A stretch of 11,665 bases of DNA from SIG603 sp964369215 (lineage in GTDB: Bacteria > Bacillota > Clostridia > Oscillospirales > Acutalibacteraceae), in the NCBI GenBank assembly GCA_964369215.1, contig CAYJEZ010000085.1, positions 1 through 11,665 on the forward strand. Reading direction: 5' to 3'. Positions within the stretch are counted from its first letter, which is position 1, and each line of letters starts with the position of its first letter. The notes under the pieces were generated by a model. It searched no databases. It was not told the origin of the DNA and was given only the letters and a program-made list of their open reading frames with translations. Positions 1-6,558 of this stretch are shown in pieces. The position numbers and the translations under genes were made by a program.

Positions 1-253
1 CAATAACTGGTAATGTAGTGTGAGCCGCAACAACTCCACCTAAGTGAGCCGCTTTGCCCGCAGCCGCTATAATAACACCAAAACCATTAGTTTTTGCGTT
101 TTTTGCAAAATCTGCTGCAATGTCAGGTGTTCTATGGGCAGACATAACCCTAACTTCTACATCAATTCCCCATCCTTTTAGCCTTTTAACCGCTGGCTCT
201 AATACAGGAAAGTCACTATCGCTTCCCATAACTATCGCTACTTTTTTACTCAT
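1..253 (-). CDS. purE: N5-carboxyaminoimidazole ribonucleotide mutase PurE, N-terminal part (cut by window edge)
   Basis: Reading leftwards from the ATG at 253-251 gives 84 codons that run off the window, about half of a typical PurE of 160-170 residues. PurE is a cytosolic enzyme of de novo purine synthesis that converts N5-CAIR to CAIR. Visible family motifs are the N-terminal MGSDSD phosphate-binding loop, MSAHRTP with the conserved active-site histidine, and GKAAHLGGVVAAHTTLPVI, whose AxHLxG core belongs to the bacterial class I (mutase) type. An AAAGGAG ribosome binding site lies just upstream, around 261-267, and fixes the start. It lies 165 bases downstream of nagA and has its own promoter candidate. 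The pur genes expected beyond the edge (often purC or purK) cannot be seen. No purine riboswitch core or PurR box is visible in the leader. Identity is secure. Confidence 0.95.
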   Translation of the reverse strand, partial: MSKKVAIVMGSDSDFPVLEPAVKRLKGWGIDVEVRVMSAHRTPDIAADFAKNAKTNGFGVIIAAAGKAAHLGGVVAAHTTLPVI

Positions 254-344
254 TTTATTACTCCTTTACTTTATTAAAATAATATACTAAAATTAGAACT
301 CTAAAAAATCAATATTTATTGCAAATATATTTTTCACATTAGTA

Positions 345-373
345 ATTTTACCCATTTTCACTTACAATTTCAA
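345..373 (-). promoter_or_regulatory. Candidate sigma-A promoter for purE
   Basis: On the minus strand TTGAAA (373-368) is followed after exactly 17 bases by TAAAAT (350-345). Each hexamer matches the consensus at 5 of 6 positions. Transcription would start near 338, giving a leader of about 85 bases before purE. The region is very AT-rich, so chance matches are possible. The rest of the 254-418 gap holds no recognisable riboswitch or plausible gene. Confidence 0.5.
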
Positions 374-418
374 GTCAAAATTAAATTTTTACATTTTTTT
401 AATACATTTAATATCAAA

Positions 419-1537
419 TTAATGATAAACTGCCGCTAAATTAAGCTCTTCATCTAAAATTAATATGTCTGCACGCTTTCCAACTTTAATACTACCTATT
501 TCATCTTGCATTTTAATTGCTGTTGCTGGGTTTATTGTAAGCGCCTTAATAGCTACTTCAAGCGGTACACCCCAGCTAATTAAATTTTTAAACTCATCAA
601 ATAAGTTTGTAACAGAGCCTGCAATCGTACCATCTTCTAGCTTTGCTGTGCCGTCTTCAACAACAACATTAAGACCTCCTAATTCTCCCATTGATCCATC
701 TGGCATGCCACTAAGCCTCATAGCGTCGCTAATAACAATAAGCCTGTCTCCAATAAAGTCAAACATCGCTTTTACAACACCGTAATGAATGTGCTTGCCG
801 TCGCAAATAATCTCTGCCTTTACATCTTTACAGTTAAAAATTGCACCTATTGCACCAGGGTCTCTGTGGTTAAGCCCTTGCATTGCATTAAACATATGAG
901 TAGCATGTGTAATCCCCTTTTCAAAAGCAGCTACTGCTGTATCGTAATCTGCTGCTGAATGCGCAAACGACACCGTGCAAAACTCTTTTGCTTTCTCAAT
1001 AAACTCATCTGCTCCCGGTCTCTCTGGCGCTATACTAACAATTTTAATGTTTTCGCCACTAACTTTATGAAAATGCTCAAATAAATCATACTCAGGGTCT
1101 ATAATAAGTTCTTCAGTATGAGCTCCTTTTTTGCTTTTTGCAAAGAATGGCCCCTCAAGGTGAACTCCTAAAATAGCCGCACCCTCTGTTTGCTTTTCTT
1201 TCGCCTCTTTAATACTTAAAAGCGCTTTCTCAGTGTCTTCTTTCGATAGTGAAACTGTGGTAGGACAAAAGCTTGTAACACCTTTAGACAATAAGAAGCT
1301 AGCCATCTCTTGTATGCCCTCTGCAGTACCGTCGCTTGCATCACAAAGAGAGTTTCCATGTGTATGCACGTCAATAAATCCGGGTACAGCCTTAAATTCT
1401 TCACAGTCTACTACCATATCTTCGTCGCTATAACTAATAGATTTCTCAATTTTAAGTATTCTTCCGTCTTCTATTTCTATATCTGCCTTGTCCCACTTAA
1501 AGTCGTCGTTTAAATATTCTAAATTTTTTAATATCAT
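419..1537 (-). CDS. nagA: N-acetylglucosamine-6-phosphate deacetylase
   Basis: The 372-residue product has the usual length for NagA, a cytosolic amidohydrolase that removes the acetyl group from GlcNAc-6-phosphate during amino-sugar uptake and cell-wall recycling. Family motifs appear in order: GFIDVHTHG (His58, His60), HLEGPFF (metal-ligand Glu128), FAHSAA (His193), THATHMFNAM (His211, His214), NHRDPGAIG, ISDAM (catalytic Asp271), TIAGS, and the C-terminal NPA...GSIKVGKRADILILD typical of amidohydrolases. An AGGAAG ribosome binding site supports the ATG start at 1537. The gene begins 43 bases after the BofA-like gene, with a hairpin between them. No nagB (glucosamine-6-phosphate deaminase) is adjacent in this window, so the usual nagAB pairing is absent here. 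All residues expected for metal binding and catalysis are present, and identity is secure. Confidence 0.96.
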   Translation of the reverse strand: MILKNLEYLNDDFKWDKADIEIEDGRILKIEKSISYSDEDMVVDCEEFKAVPGFIDVHTHGNSLCDASDGTAEGIQEMASFLLSKGVTSFCPTTVSLSKEDTEKALLSIKEAKEKQTEGAAILGVHLEGPFFAKSKKGAHTEELIIDPEYDLFEHFHKVSGENIKIVSIAPERPGADEFIEKAKEFCTVSFAHSAADYDTAVAAFEKGITHATHMFNAMQGLNHRDPGAIGAIFNCKDVKAEIICDGKHIHYGVVKAMFDFIGDRLIVISDAMRLSGMPDGSMGELGGLNVVVEDGTAKLEDGTIAGSVTNLFDEFKNLISWGVPLEVAIKALTINPATAIKMQDEIGSIKVGKRADILILDEELNLAAVYH

Positions 1538-1552
1538 TTTTAACTTCCTTCC

Positions 1553-1581
1553 AAATAAGCGTATAACTTTTCACGCTATTT
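1553..1581 (-). repeat. Inverted repeat / hairpin between bofA-like gene and nagA
   Basis: AAATAAGCGT (1553-1562) and ACGCTATTT (1573-1581) form a 9-bp stem with one bulged base and a 10-base loop. The repeat starts at the last base of the bofA-like stop codon and ends three bases before the nagA ribosome binding site. No U-tract follows on the minus strand, so it does not look like a complete intrinsic terminator. It could pause or process the transcript, or bind a regulator. I recognise no NagR/DasR or CcpA operator consensus in it. Confidence 0.35.
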
Positions 1582-1760
1582 TATTTAATTAAATAACCTA
1601 ACACAAGTAAAGAAAGCACTCCTGGCATACCAAGCACAGCACTAATGCTCAAAGTAACAGCATTAACGCTTAAACTTACCCCTGTAAATACAGCGGTAAA
1701 GTTTACAGCCAGCAATGCAAGTACGCCCATAAATGTAGACTTAAATATTTTTTTAATCAT
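1581..1760 (-). CDS. bofA: Short BofA-like protein (pro-sigma-K processing inhibitor family), C-terminal half only
   Basis: This gene encodes 59 residues, starting MIKKIF and ending VLGYLIK, with a strong AAGGAG ribosome binding site seven bases before the ATG. The sequence aligns with the C-terminal half of BofA, an integral membrane protein that in Bacillus subtilis blocks the intramembrane protease SpoIVFB and so delays activation of sigma-K in the mother cell. The hallmarks are a hydrophobic helix (about 10-28), VN at 19-20, a VNAVT segment (33-36) and VLGMPG (42-47) followed by a hydrophobic tail. Asn20, Asn33 and Thr36 have the same spacing as B. subtilis Asn48, Asn61 and Thr64, which I recall as residues needed for inhibition. 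B. subtilis BofA has 87 residues; the first membrane helix is absent here, and an in-frame TGA six codons upstream (1778-1776) rules out a longer start. It lies 72 bases after rnr. Family assignment is good; function in sporulation is inferred. Confidence 0.8.
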   Translation of the reverse strand: MIKKIFKSTFMGVLALLAVNFTAVFTGVSLSVNAVTLSISAVLGMPGVLSLLVLGYLIK

Positions 1761-1832
1761 AAAAAACTCCTTAACTCAAACTATAATATATTGATAATAT
1801 TTATGAGAAAAAGTTATTTATTATACATTTAA

Positions 1833-4019
1833 TTAATCTTCATCTGGTGCAAAATCCACCGATCCTGTAGCCACCCTTGCAGCCGCAACAATTATGTTAA
1901 GCGGGTCTCCAAGGCTTAGCTTGCGCCCTGTAATTTTGCATATATGCGATATTACACCGTCAAAGTAAAAGTTATTATTTTTAAAACTTTCAATAGGCAC
2001 AAAACCTTCTGCGCTGTTCTCAAGCCTTACAAAAAGACCATTTTTTGTTACACCACTAATTACACCATCAAATTTTTCGCCTATATGTGCAAGCATATAT
2101 TCAGCCATATAGCAATCTTCAGTATCTCTTTGAGCTCTTACCGCCCTAAGCTCGTTAACAGAACTCTCTTTAGCTGAAGTCTCTACAAAGTTTTTAAACC
2201 TCTTTGTCACGGCATTAGCATCTTTCTTCCTTAAAAACTCGGTAATTATTCTGTGTATGCTAGTATCTGGGTACCTCCTAATAGGTGAAGTAAAGTGGCT
2301 ATAATCTTTTAAGGCTAGCCCAAAGTGGTAGCTTTTTATATGCGAATATTTAGCTTTCTCCATAGCTCTTAGCACTCTTTGAGAAACAGCACTCTCATTT
2401 TTTGTGCCTCGTGCATTATCTAGTATTTTTTGAAAATCTGTTGAACTTGGATTCTCTTTATATAGCTCTTTATGCGGAATTTCTAAAGCTTTAAGCACGT
2501 CACAAAGCTCTGTAAGTTTTTTAGGAGATGGTTCACCGTGAACTCTGTAAATAAAAGGTAGTTCGTTATCTTCTGAGAACATAGCCGCGCATCTATTTGC
2601 GCATATCATCAATTCTTCTATAAGCTCTTGAGAAGGACCTGACTCACGCGCTTTTAATCCTATACAAACTCCATTTTCATCTAAAATAAACTTGCTTTCC
2701 GTGCTGTCTAAGTCCATAGCAGAGCGTTGTTTTGTGTTTGCTTTAAGTGTTTTAGATAGCTCAAAACATAGCTTAATACTATGCTTTACTTGAGCGTATT
2801 TTTCTTTTAATTCTTCACTAGCAGTACCCTCTAATATTTCATTTACTTCGCTATAAATTCCTTTAACTTTAGAGTTAATTACAGTTTTTGCAAACTTATA
2901 TTTTTTAATTTGACCGTTAAGGTCTAATTTAATAATAGCAGATAAACAAAGCTTGTCTTCTCCTGGATTTAGCGAACACACCCCATTTGATAATTCTTTT
3001 GGAATCATTGGAATAACTCTGTTAGCAAAATAAACAGAAGTTCCACGGCTCATAGCTTCGTTATCAATAGGAGTTTTTGCATGAATATAATGAGATACAT
3101 CTGCAATATGCACTCCAAGTTCCCAGTAATCATCAAATTTTCTAATAGAAATAGCGTCGTCTAAGTCTTTTGAGTCCGCTGAATCTATAGTAAAAATAGG
3201 TTCGTCTCTTAAATCTAGCCTACCCTCTAAATCTTCTTCCGTTATAGATTTATGACTTATATCTTTAGCTTGTCCTTTAACTTCTTCACTAAAATCAAGC
3301 GGAATATTATACTGGCATAGAATTGCATCGCTGCATACCCTTGCACTGTCTCCACTTCCAAAAACTGTTACTATTTTAGCCTGTGTCCAGTCACCAAATT
3401 TATCTTGAACAATTTGTGCATATACTTTATCATTTATATTTGCAATCTCAGGGTTAATAATTGTAGGACTATATCTAATCGACGCATCAGGCACTAAACT
3501 GTAGCCAAAATCACTTTTAACTACAGTTCCGGTGGTCATATTCTCAGCATTCTCTATAACTCGTCCAATTCTACCATTTTTGCCTTTTGCATCGTCTTGA
3601 ATATCTACAACTAAAACTTTATCTCCTATAAAACAACCATTTAAATGCCTACCGGGTACAAAAACCTCGTCACCATTCTCACAACTTACAAATGCAAAGC
3701 CCTCAGACAAAGACACAACCGTGCCTATTTCCTCACCCGCTACATTGTAGCTAACCTTGTGTTTTTTATCAACTTTAACATAACCTAAACTATCAAGGTT
3801 TTTTAACGCCGCATAAAAGGCATCTTTATTTTTAACACCACATTTTTTCATAAGCTCACGAGAGGAAAAAACACTTTGCATATTCTTTTTTAAATAGTCA
3901 AAAATTTTAGACTCATCAGGCGACAAAAGTTTTTTAGCTTTCTTGTTTGTCTTCTTCGAGTTTTTGTAATTGCTTCGCTTTTTTTCAGAGTTAAACTTAG
4001 ATTTTTTCTTATCTTTCAT
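1833..4019 (-). CDS. rnr: Ribonuclease R (3'-5' exoribonuclease)
   Basis: The product has 728 residues when started at the ATG at 4019, preceded by a GAGGGG ribosome binding site; an in-frame GTG at 4067 would add 16 residues that look unlike coding sequence. RNase R degrades structured RNA, including rRNA, and acts with trans-translation. Domains in order: a lysine-rich basic tail (1-30), a winged-helix domain (about 31-92), two cold-shock OB folds (about 95-230), the RNB catalytic domain (about 270-600) and an S1 domain near the C-terminus. The active-site motif TIDSADSKDLDDAI contains Asp279, Asp285, Asp287 and Asp288, equivalent to the four metal-binding aspartates of RNase II/R. FTSPIRRYPDTSIHR near the end of RNB is also diagnostic. 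The basic tail is N-terminal here, and the protein ends just after S1 without the lysine-rich C-terminal tail of the E. coli enzyme. The usual Firmicute neighbours secG and smpB are absent. Confidence 0.96.
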   Translation of the reverse strand: MKDKKKSKFNSEKKRSNYKNSKKTNKKAKKLLSPDESKIFDYLKKNMQSVFSSRELMKKCGVKNKDAFYAALKNLDSLGYVKVDKKHKVSYNVAGEEIGTVVSLSEGFAFVSCENGDEVFVPGRHLNGCFIGDKVLVVDIQDDAKGKNGRIGRVIENAENMTTGTVVKSDFGYSLVPDASIRYSPTIINPEIANINDKVYAQIVQDKFGDWTQAKIVTVFGSGDSARVCSDAILCQYNIPLDFSEEVKGQAKDISHKSITEEDLEGRLDLRDEPIFTIDSADSKDLDDAISIRKFDDYWELGVHIADVSHYIHAKTPIDNEAMSRGTSVYFANRVIPMIPKELSNGVCSLNPGEDKLCLSAIIKLDLNGQIKKYKFAKTVINSKVKGIYSEVNEILEGTASEELKEKYAQVKHSIKLCFELSKTLKANTKQRSAMDLDSTESKFILDENGVCIGLKARESGPSQELIEELMICANRCAAMFSEDNELPFIYRVHGEPSPKKLTELCDVLKALEIPHKELYKENPSSTDFQKILDNARGTKNESAVSQRVLRAMEKAKYSHIKSYHFGLALKDYSHFTSPIRRYPDTSIHRIITEFLRKKDANAVTKRFKNFVETSAKESSVNELRAVRAQRDTEDCYMAEYMLAHIGEKFDGVISGVTKNGLFVRLENSAEGFVPIESFKNNNFYFDGVISHICKITGRKLSLGDPLNIIVAAARVATGSVDFAPDED

Positions 4020-4126
4020 AGTATTATAACCCCTCAATTCTTTATTTCTATAATAATTTATAATCACCCCTGTGATTTTTTCTTTTTTAATAGCACTTAC
4101 TCATCTACACCCCACTATTTTTTCTG

Positions 4127-5542
4127 CTACAAATCCTCAAACTTATTTAGTTTCATAACAATTTCTTTATAGTAGTTTCCACGCACTTCAAAGTCTTTAA
4201 ACATATCAAAAGCAGTGCAAGCAGGGCTTAGCGACACTATGTCTCCCTCGTGTGCTATCTCCCTTGCTGCGTGTACAGCCTCATCCATTGTATGAACCCT
4301 AATTATAATAGGATTATTTGTACAGTACCTATAGCTTTTAGTAACAGATAAACTAATTTTGTCTGCAGCAGAAGGCTTAAATCCGTCTATTGGTTTCTCA
4401 GGTTTTACCAAAATAAGCACTTTTACTTTTTTACATATTATATTGCCTAACTCATCAAAATCAATTCCTTTATCTGCTCCACCTGCAATAAGAATTATCT
4501 TCTCATCATGAAGTGATAGTGTGCCTGCTATTACCCTTGTAGGGCTAGATGCTATAGAGTCGTTAAAATATTTTACACCTTCAAATTCTCTTACAAACTC
4601 TACCCTGTGTGCTACCCCACCAAATGTTCTTGCAGTTACTAAAATGCTCTGTTTATCAACATCACCCCATACAGCACAAATTGCAGCAAGGTAGTTCTCA
4701 ATATTATGGTCTCCGGGTAGTTTTATGTCTTTTGTATCAATTACTTTTTCATCGTTTACATAAATAGAACCATCTTTTACATATGCTCCTTTTTTTGTAA
4801 GAGTATGTCTTGAAAAAGCAAACATCTCTCCTCTTATCTCAGGTGCAAAAGATTTTGTTATCTCATTATCTGCATTAATTACTGTTCTTGAAAATCCACT
4901 TTGATGTGAAAAAATATTCTTTTTAGCTTCAATATACTCATCCATATCTTTATGTACATCTAAATGATTTGGAGATATATTTGTAATAACTGCTACGTCA
5001 GGGCTTTTTCTCATAGAAATAAGCTGAAAACTAGAAAGTTCTACAACTACATAGTCATAAGGGCTTATATCTTCAATTAAAGGTAGTAAAGCTTTACCTA
5101 TATTTCCGCCTAAATGGACTCTTTTTCCGTCTGCTTTTAGCATTTCATATATAATAGAGCTTGTTGTTGTTTTACCATCACTTCCTGTTATTGCAAAAAT
5201 TTTACAAGGGCACAAGTCAAAAAACACTTCTAACTCACTAGTAACGGTAACACCATTTCTAATCGCCCTTTGAAATTCTGGCAAAGTAAAAGGAACGCCA
5301 GGCGCTCTAAAAACAACATCTTCGTCCTCTAAACCTTTTAAATAATCTTTTCCTAAGTAAGAGATTACACCAAGTTTGTTTAAAAACTCTTCGGCTTCTC
5401 CTATATTTTCACTTCTATCTCTTACACTAACATGTGCACCCTTTTTTTTAAACATTTCTACTAAAGGTAAGTTTGTTCTACCTATTCCACAAAACGATAC
5501 TTTTTTACCTTTTAATAATTCAAAAAAATTATCTTTATCCAT
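4127..5542 (-). CDS. murD: UDP-N-acetylmuramoyl-L-alanine--D-glutamate ligase
   Basis: The 471-residue product is slightly longer than typical MurD (about 440-455). MurD is a cytosolic ATP-dependent ligase that adds D-glutamate to UDP-MurNAc-L-Ala in peptidoglycan synthesis. The N-terminal Rossmann-like domain (1-110) carries FCGIGRTNLPLV and RAPGVP. The central domain holds the P-loop ITGSDGKTTT (Lys124), GGNIG, VELSSFQL (Glu168), ISPNHLDVH, and EAKKNIF with the probable carbamylated Lys207. The C-terminal domain contains PGDHNIENYLAA, AHRVEFV, NDSIASSPTR, GGADKGIDF and LSPACTAFDMFKDFEVRG. The P-loop reads SDGKTT instead of the TNGKTT common in other phyla, a form I associate with clostridial MurD. 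A GAGGA ribosome binding site about nine bases before the ATG fixes the start. It is the first gene after the terminator at 5721-5684. No other dcw-cluster gene (mraY, ftsW, murG) is next to it. Confidence 0.97.
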   Translation of the reverse strand: MDKDNFFELLKGKKVSFCGIGRTNLPLVEMFKKKGAHVSVRDRSENIGEAEEFLNKLGVISYLGKDYLKGLEDEDVVFRAPGVPFTLPEFQRAIRNGVTVTSELEVFFDLCPCKIFAITGSDGKTTTSSIIYEMLKADGKRVHLGGNIGKALLPLIEDISPYDYVVVELSSFQLISMRKSPDVAVITNISPNHLDVHKDMDEYIEAKKNIFSHQSGFSRTVINADNEITKSFAPEIRGEMFAFSRHTLTKKGAYVKDGSIYVNDEKVIDTKDIKLPGDHNIENYLAAICAVWGDVDKQSILVTARTFGGVAHRVEFVREFEGVKYFNDSIASSPTRVIAGTLSLHDEKIILIAGGADKGIDFDELGNIICKKVKVLILVKPEKPIDGFKPSAADKISLSVTKSYRYCTNNPIIIRVHTMDEAVHAAREIAHEGDIVSLSPACTAFDMFKDFEVRGNYYKEIVMKLNKFEDL

Positions 5543-5646
5543 ATAATACAGTCCTCGTCATATTCATTTATAATAATATTCTTTAATAAATAAGTGTTTT
5601 TTCTCACTTTATTGCAATATTTAATATTAACATTATTATAATGATT

Positions 5647-5675
5647 ATTATGCCATATATGAGAAATTTAATCAA
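5647..5675 (-). promoter_or_regulatory. Candidate sigma-A promoter for murD (and possibly rnr-bofA-nagA)
   Basis: TTGATT (5675-5670) and CATAAT (5652-5647) on the minus strand are separated by exactly 17 bases, matching the consensus at 4/6 and 5/6 positions. It lies just downstream of the terminator of the preceding gene, where a promoter for murD is required. The predicted start near 5640 would leave a leader of about 100 bases, which contains a weak AAGTG/CACTT hairpin (5592-5609). Confidence 0.5.
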
Positions 5676-5683
5676 GTAAATAT

Positions 5684-5721
5684 AAAAAAAAACAGAATTT
5701 TATCTCTAAAACTCTGTTTTT
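5684..5721 (-). terminator. Rho-independent terminator of the cysteine-cluster gene
   Basis: On the minus strand a 14-bp stem is formed by 5721-5708 (AAAAACAGAGTTTT) and 5701-5688 (AAAATTCTGTTTTT), with one G-U pair and a six-base loop. A run of nine T residues (5692-5684) overlaps and follows the second arm. It starts 17 bases after the stop codon of the cysteine-cluster gene. The G-U pair becomes an A-C mismatch on the plus strand, so it is designed for minus-strand transcription. It separates this gene from murD. Confidence 0.88.
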
Positions 5722-5737
5722 ATCTTTATTAATTCTT

Positions 5738-6346
5738 TTAAATTTGCTCTTCTTCTGCAACTTCTGGTGTGGTGTCACTCTCTACTGGTGTTTCTTCAGT
5801 AGCAGGTGCACTGCACTCACACTCTTCACCACAAGTGCATGGCTCGCAGTTGCACTCATCGCCACATTCACAGGTTTCGCCACAGCAACAACCTTCAGCA
5901 TCTTCTATATTCTCTTCTTTTGGTGTTACCATATCTTTTACCTTTTGAGTTGTCTCATTTACAAAGCTAACAGTTGCATCAATAATAATTGGCGCTTCTT
6001 CTTTTACTTTGTTTGCTACTGCAACACTAGCATGTGCTACAGCTTTACCTACACCTGCAGCCGCTGTACCAGCATTGCCAAAAGCAGTGCTTACTTCTTC
6101 TGTGTCTATGCCTATAGTCTCAGCAGTAGTCTTTACTTTTTCAGAAACTTTTGCTGCAGTCTCGTCATATGCATCTTTTGTAGCTTGTTTTACGTCAGTT
6201 ACTACAGAGCTTTTCTCCTCTTCTACAAAATCAACAGAGCAAGCTTTAGCTTTTTTGTTTTCATCATATTTTTTTGCAATTTTGGTTACAACTGCTCCTG
6301 CTACAGCAGCAACGCCCAAACCTACTAATTTACCTAAAATACCCAT
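5738..6346 (-). CDS. Unrecognised protein: Gly/Ala-rich N-terminal segment, amphipathic helices, metallothionein-like cysteine cluster
   Basis: I do not recognise this 202-residue protein. The ATG at 6346 is chosen because AGGTGGAG lies six bases upstream; an earlier in-frame GTG at 6358 falls inside that ribosome binding site. Residues 1-22 are a Gly/Ala/Val-rich hydrophobic stretch that could insert in or lie on a membrane, followed by KKYDENKK. Residues 40-140 are alanine-, lysine- and glutamate-rich and probably form amphipathic helices, as in YtxH-like or apolipoprotein-like proteins. Residues 153-178 contain 11 cysteines: CCC, then four CxC pairs, built from three copies of CG[ED]xCxC (155-161, 161-167, 172-178). 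The last 24 residues are acidic. There are no histidines or aromatic residues in the cluster, which resembles metallothioneins, so metal binding or a redox role is a reasonable inference only. It has its own promoter and terminator candidates. The biased composition makes homology searches prone to false hits. Confidence 0.8.
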   Translation of the reverse strand: MGILGKLVGLGVAAVAGAVVTKIAKKYDENKKAKACSVDFVEEEKSSVVTDVKQATKDAYDETAAKVSEKVKTTAETIGIDTEEVSTAFGNAGTAAAGVGKAVAHASVAVANKVKEEAPIIIDATVSFVNETTQKVKDMVTPKEENIEDAEGCCCGETCECGDECNCEPCTCGEECECSAPATEETPVESDTTPEVAEEEQI

Positions 6347-6393
6347 TATGTGCTCCACCTTTCAAATATTTAATATTATTACTAAAGTATAAA

Positions 6394-6420
6394 GTAAATA
6401 TAATATATTGTTATATTTAC
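6394..6420. repeat. Perfect 10-bp inverted repeat, possible operator of the cysteine-cluster gene
   Basis: GTAAATATAA (6394-6403) and TTATATTTAC (6411-6420) are exact reverse complements separated by seven bases. The element covers the predicted transcription start downstream of the TATAAT at 6433-6428, the classical place for a repressor site. It could equally form an RNA hairpin at the very 5' end of the transcript. The arms are AT-rich, so chance is not excluded. It does not match the Fur, PerR, Zur or CopY consensus as I know them. Confidence 0.45.
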
Positions 6421-6427
6421 AATAACT

Positions 6428-6456
6428 ATTATAAACCTTATAATATAAAAACACAA
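6428..6456 (-). promoter_or_regulatory. Candidate promoter of the cysteine-cluster gene
   Basis: A perfect TATAAT (6433-6428) has a TTGTGT (6456-6451) exactly 17 bases upstream on the minus strand. The -35 matches at only 3 of 6 positions. Transcription would start near 6421, about 75 bases before the ATG. The rest of the gap from 6457 to 6558 is AT-rich with a weak AT-only hairpin after the reductase gene; I see nothing else in it. Confidence 0.45.
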
Positions 6457-6558
6457 CAATTTTTTCTAAAATTAAATAAATATTAATAAAAATATATTAG
6501 TTTTTTCAACTATTTCAATTTTGCTAATAATATCACTTTATTTAATAAATATTTATTA

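Noticed and set aside
293..355. 20-codon minus-strand frame (MGKITNVK...) upstream of purE as a possible leader peptide
   Set aside because: It has no ribosome binding site, and its start lies upstream of the predicted purE transcription start.
254..418. Possible purine riboswitch in the purE leader
   Set aside because: The conserved loop and junction sequences of purine riboswitches are not visible, and no PurR-type repeat was found.
54..785. Plus-strand open frames opposite purE (54-290) and nagA (465-785)
   Set aside because: They are shadows of clearly identified minus-strand enzymes and have no recognisable product.
4062..4086. AATCAC-CCCT-GTGATT followed by T-rich sequence, terminator-like on the plus strand
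   Set aside because: The stem has only six pairs, and no plus-strand gene lies upstream. On the minus strand, the direction of transcription here, it is not followed by a T-run.
5744..6328. Long plus-strand open frame (194 codons) opposite the cysteine-cluster gene
   Set aside because: It is a mirror of the Ala/Glu/Cys-rich minus-strand gene. Its product is an implausible run of Phe, Cys, Ser and Tyr, and the minus-strand gene has the ribosome binding site, promoter and terminator.
6457..6558. Possible terminator after the reductase gene
   Set aside because: The region has only AT-only, bulged stems followed by a short T-run; too weak in such AT-rich sequence to call.
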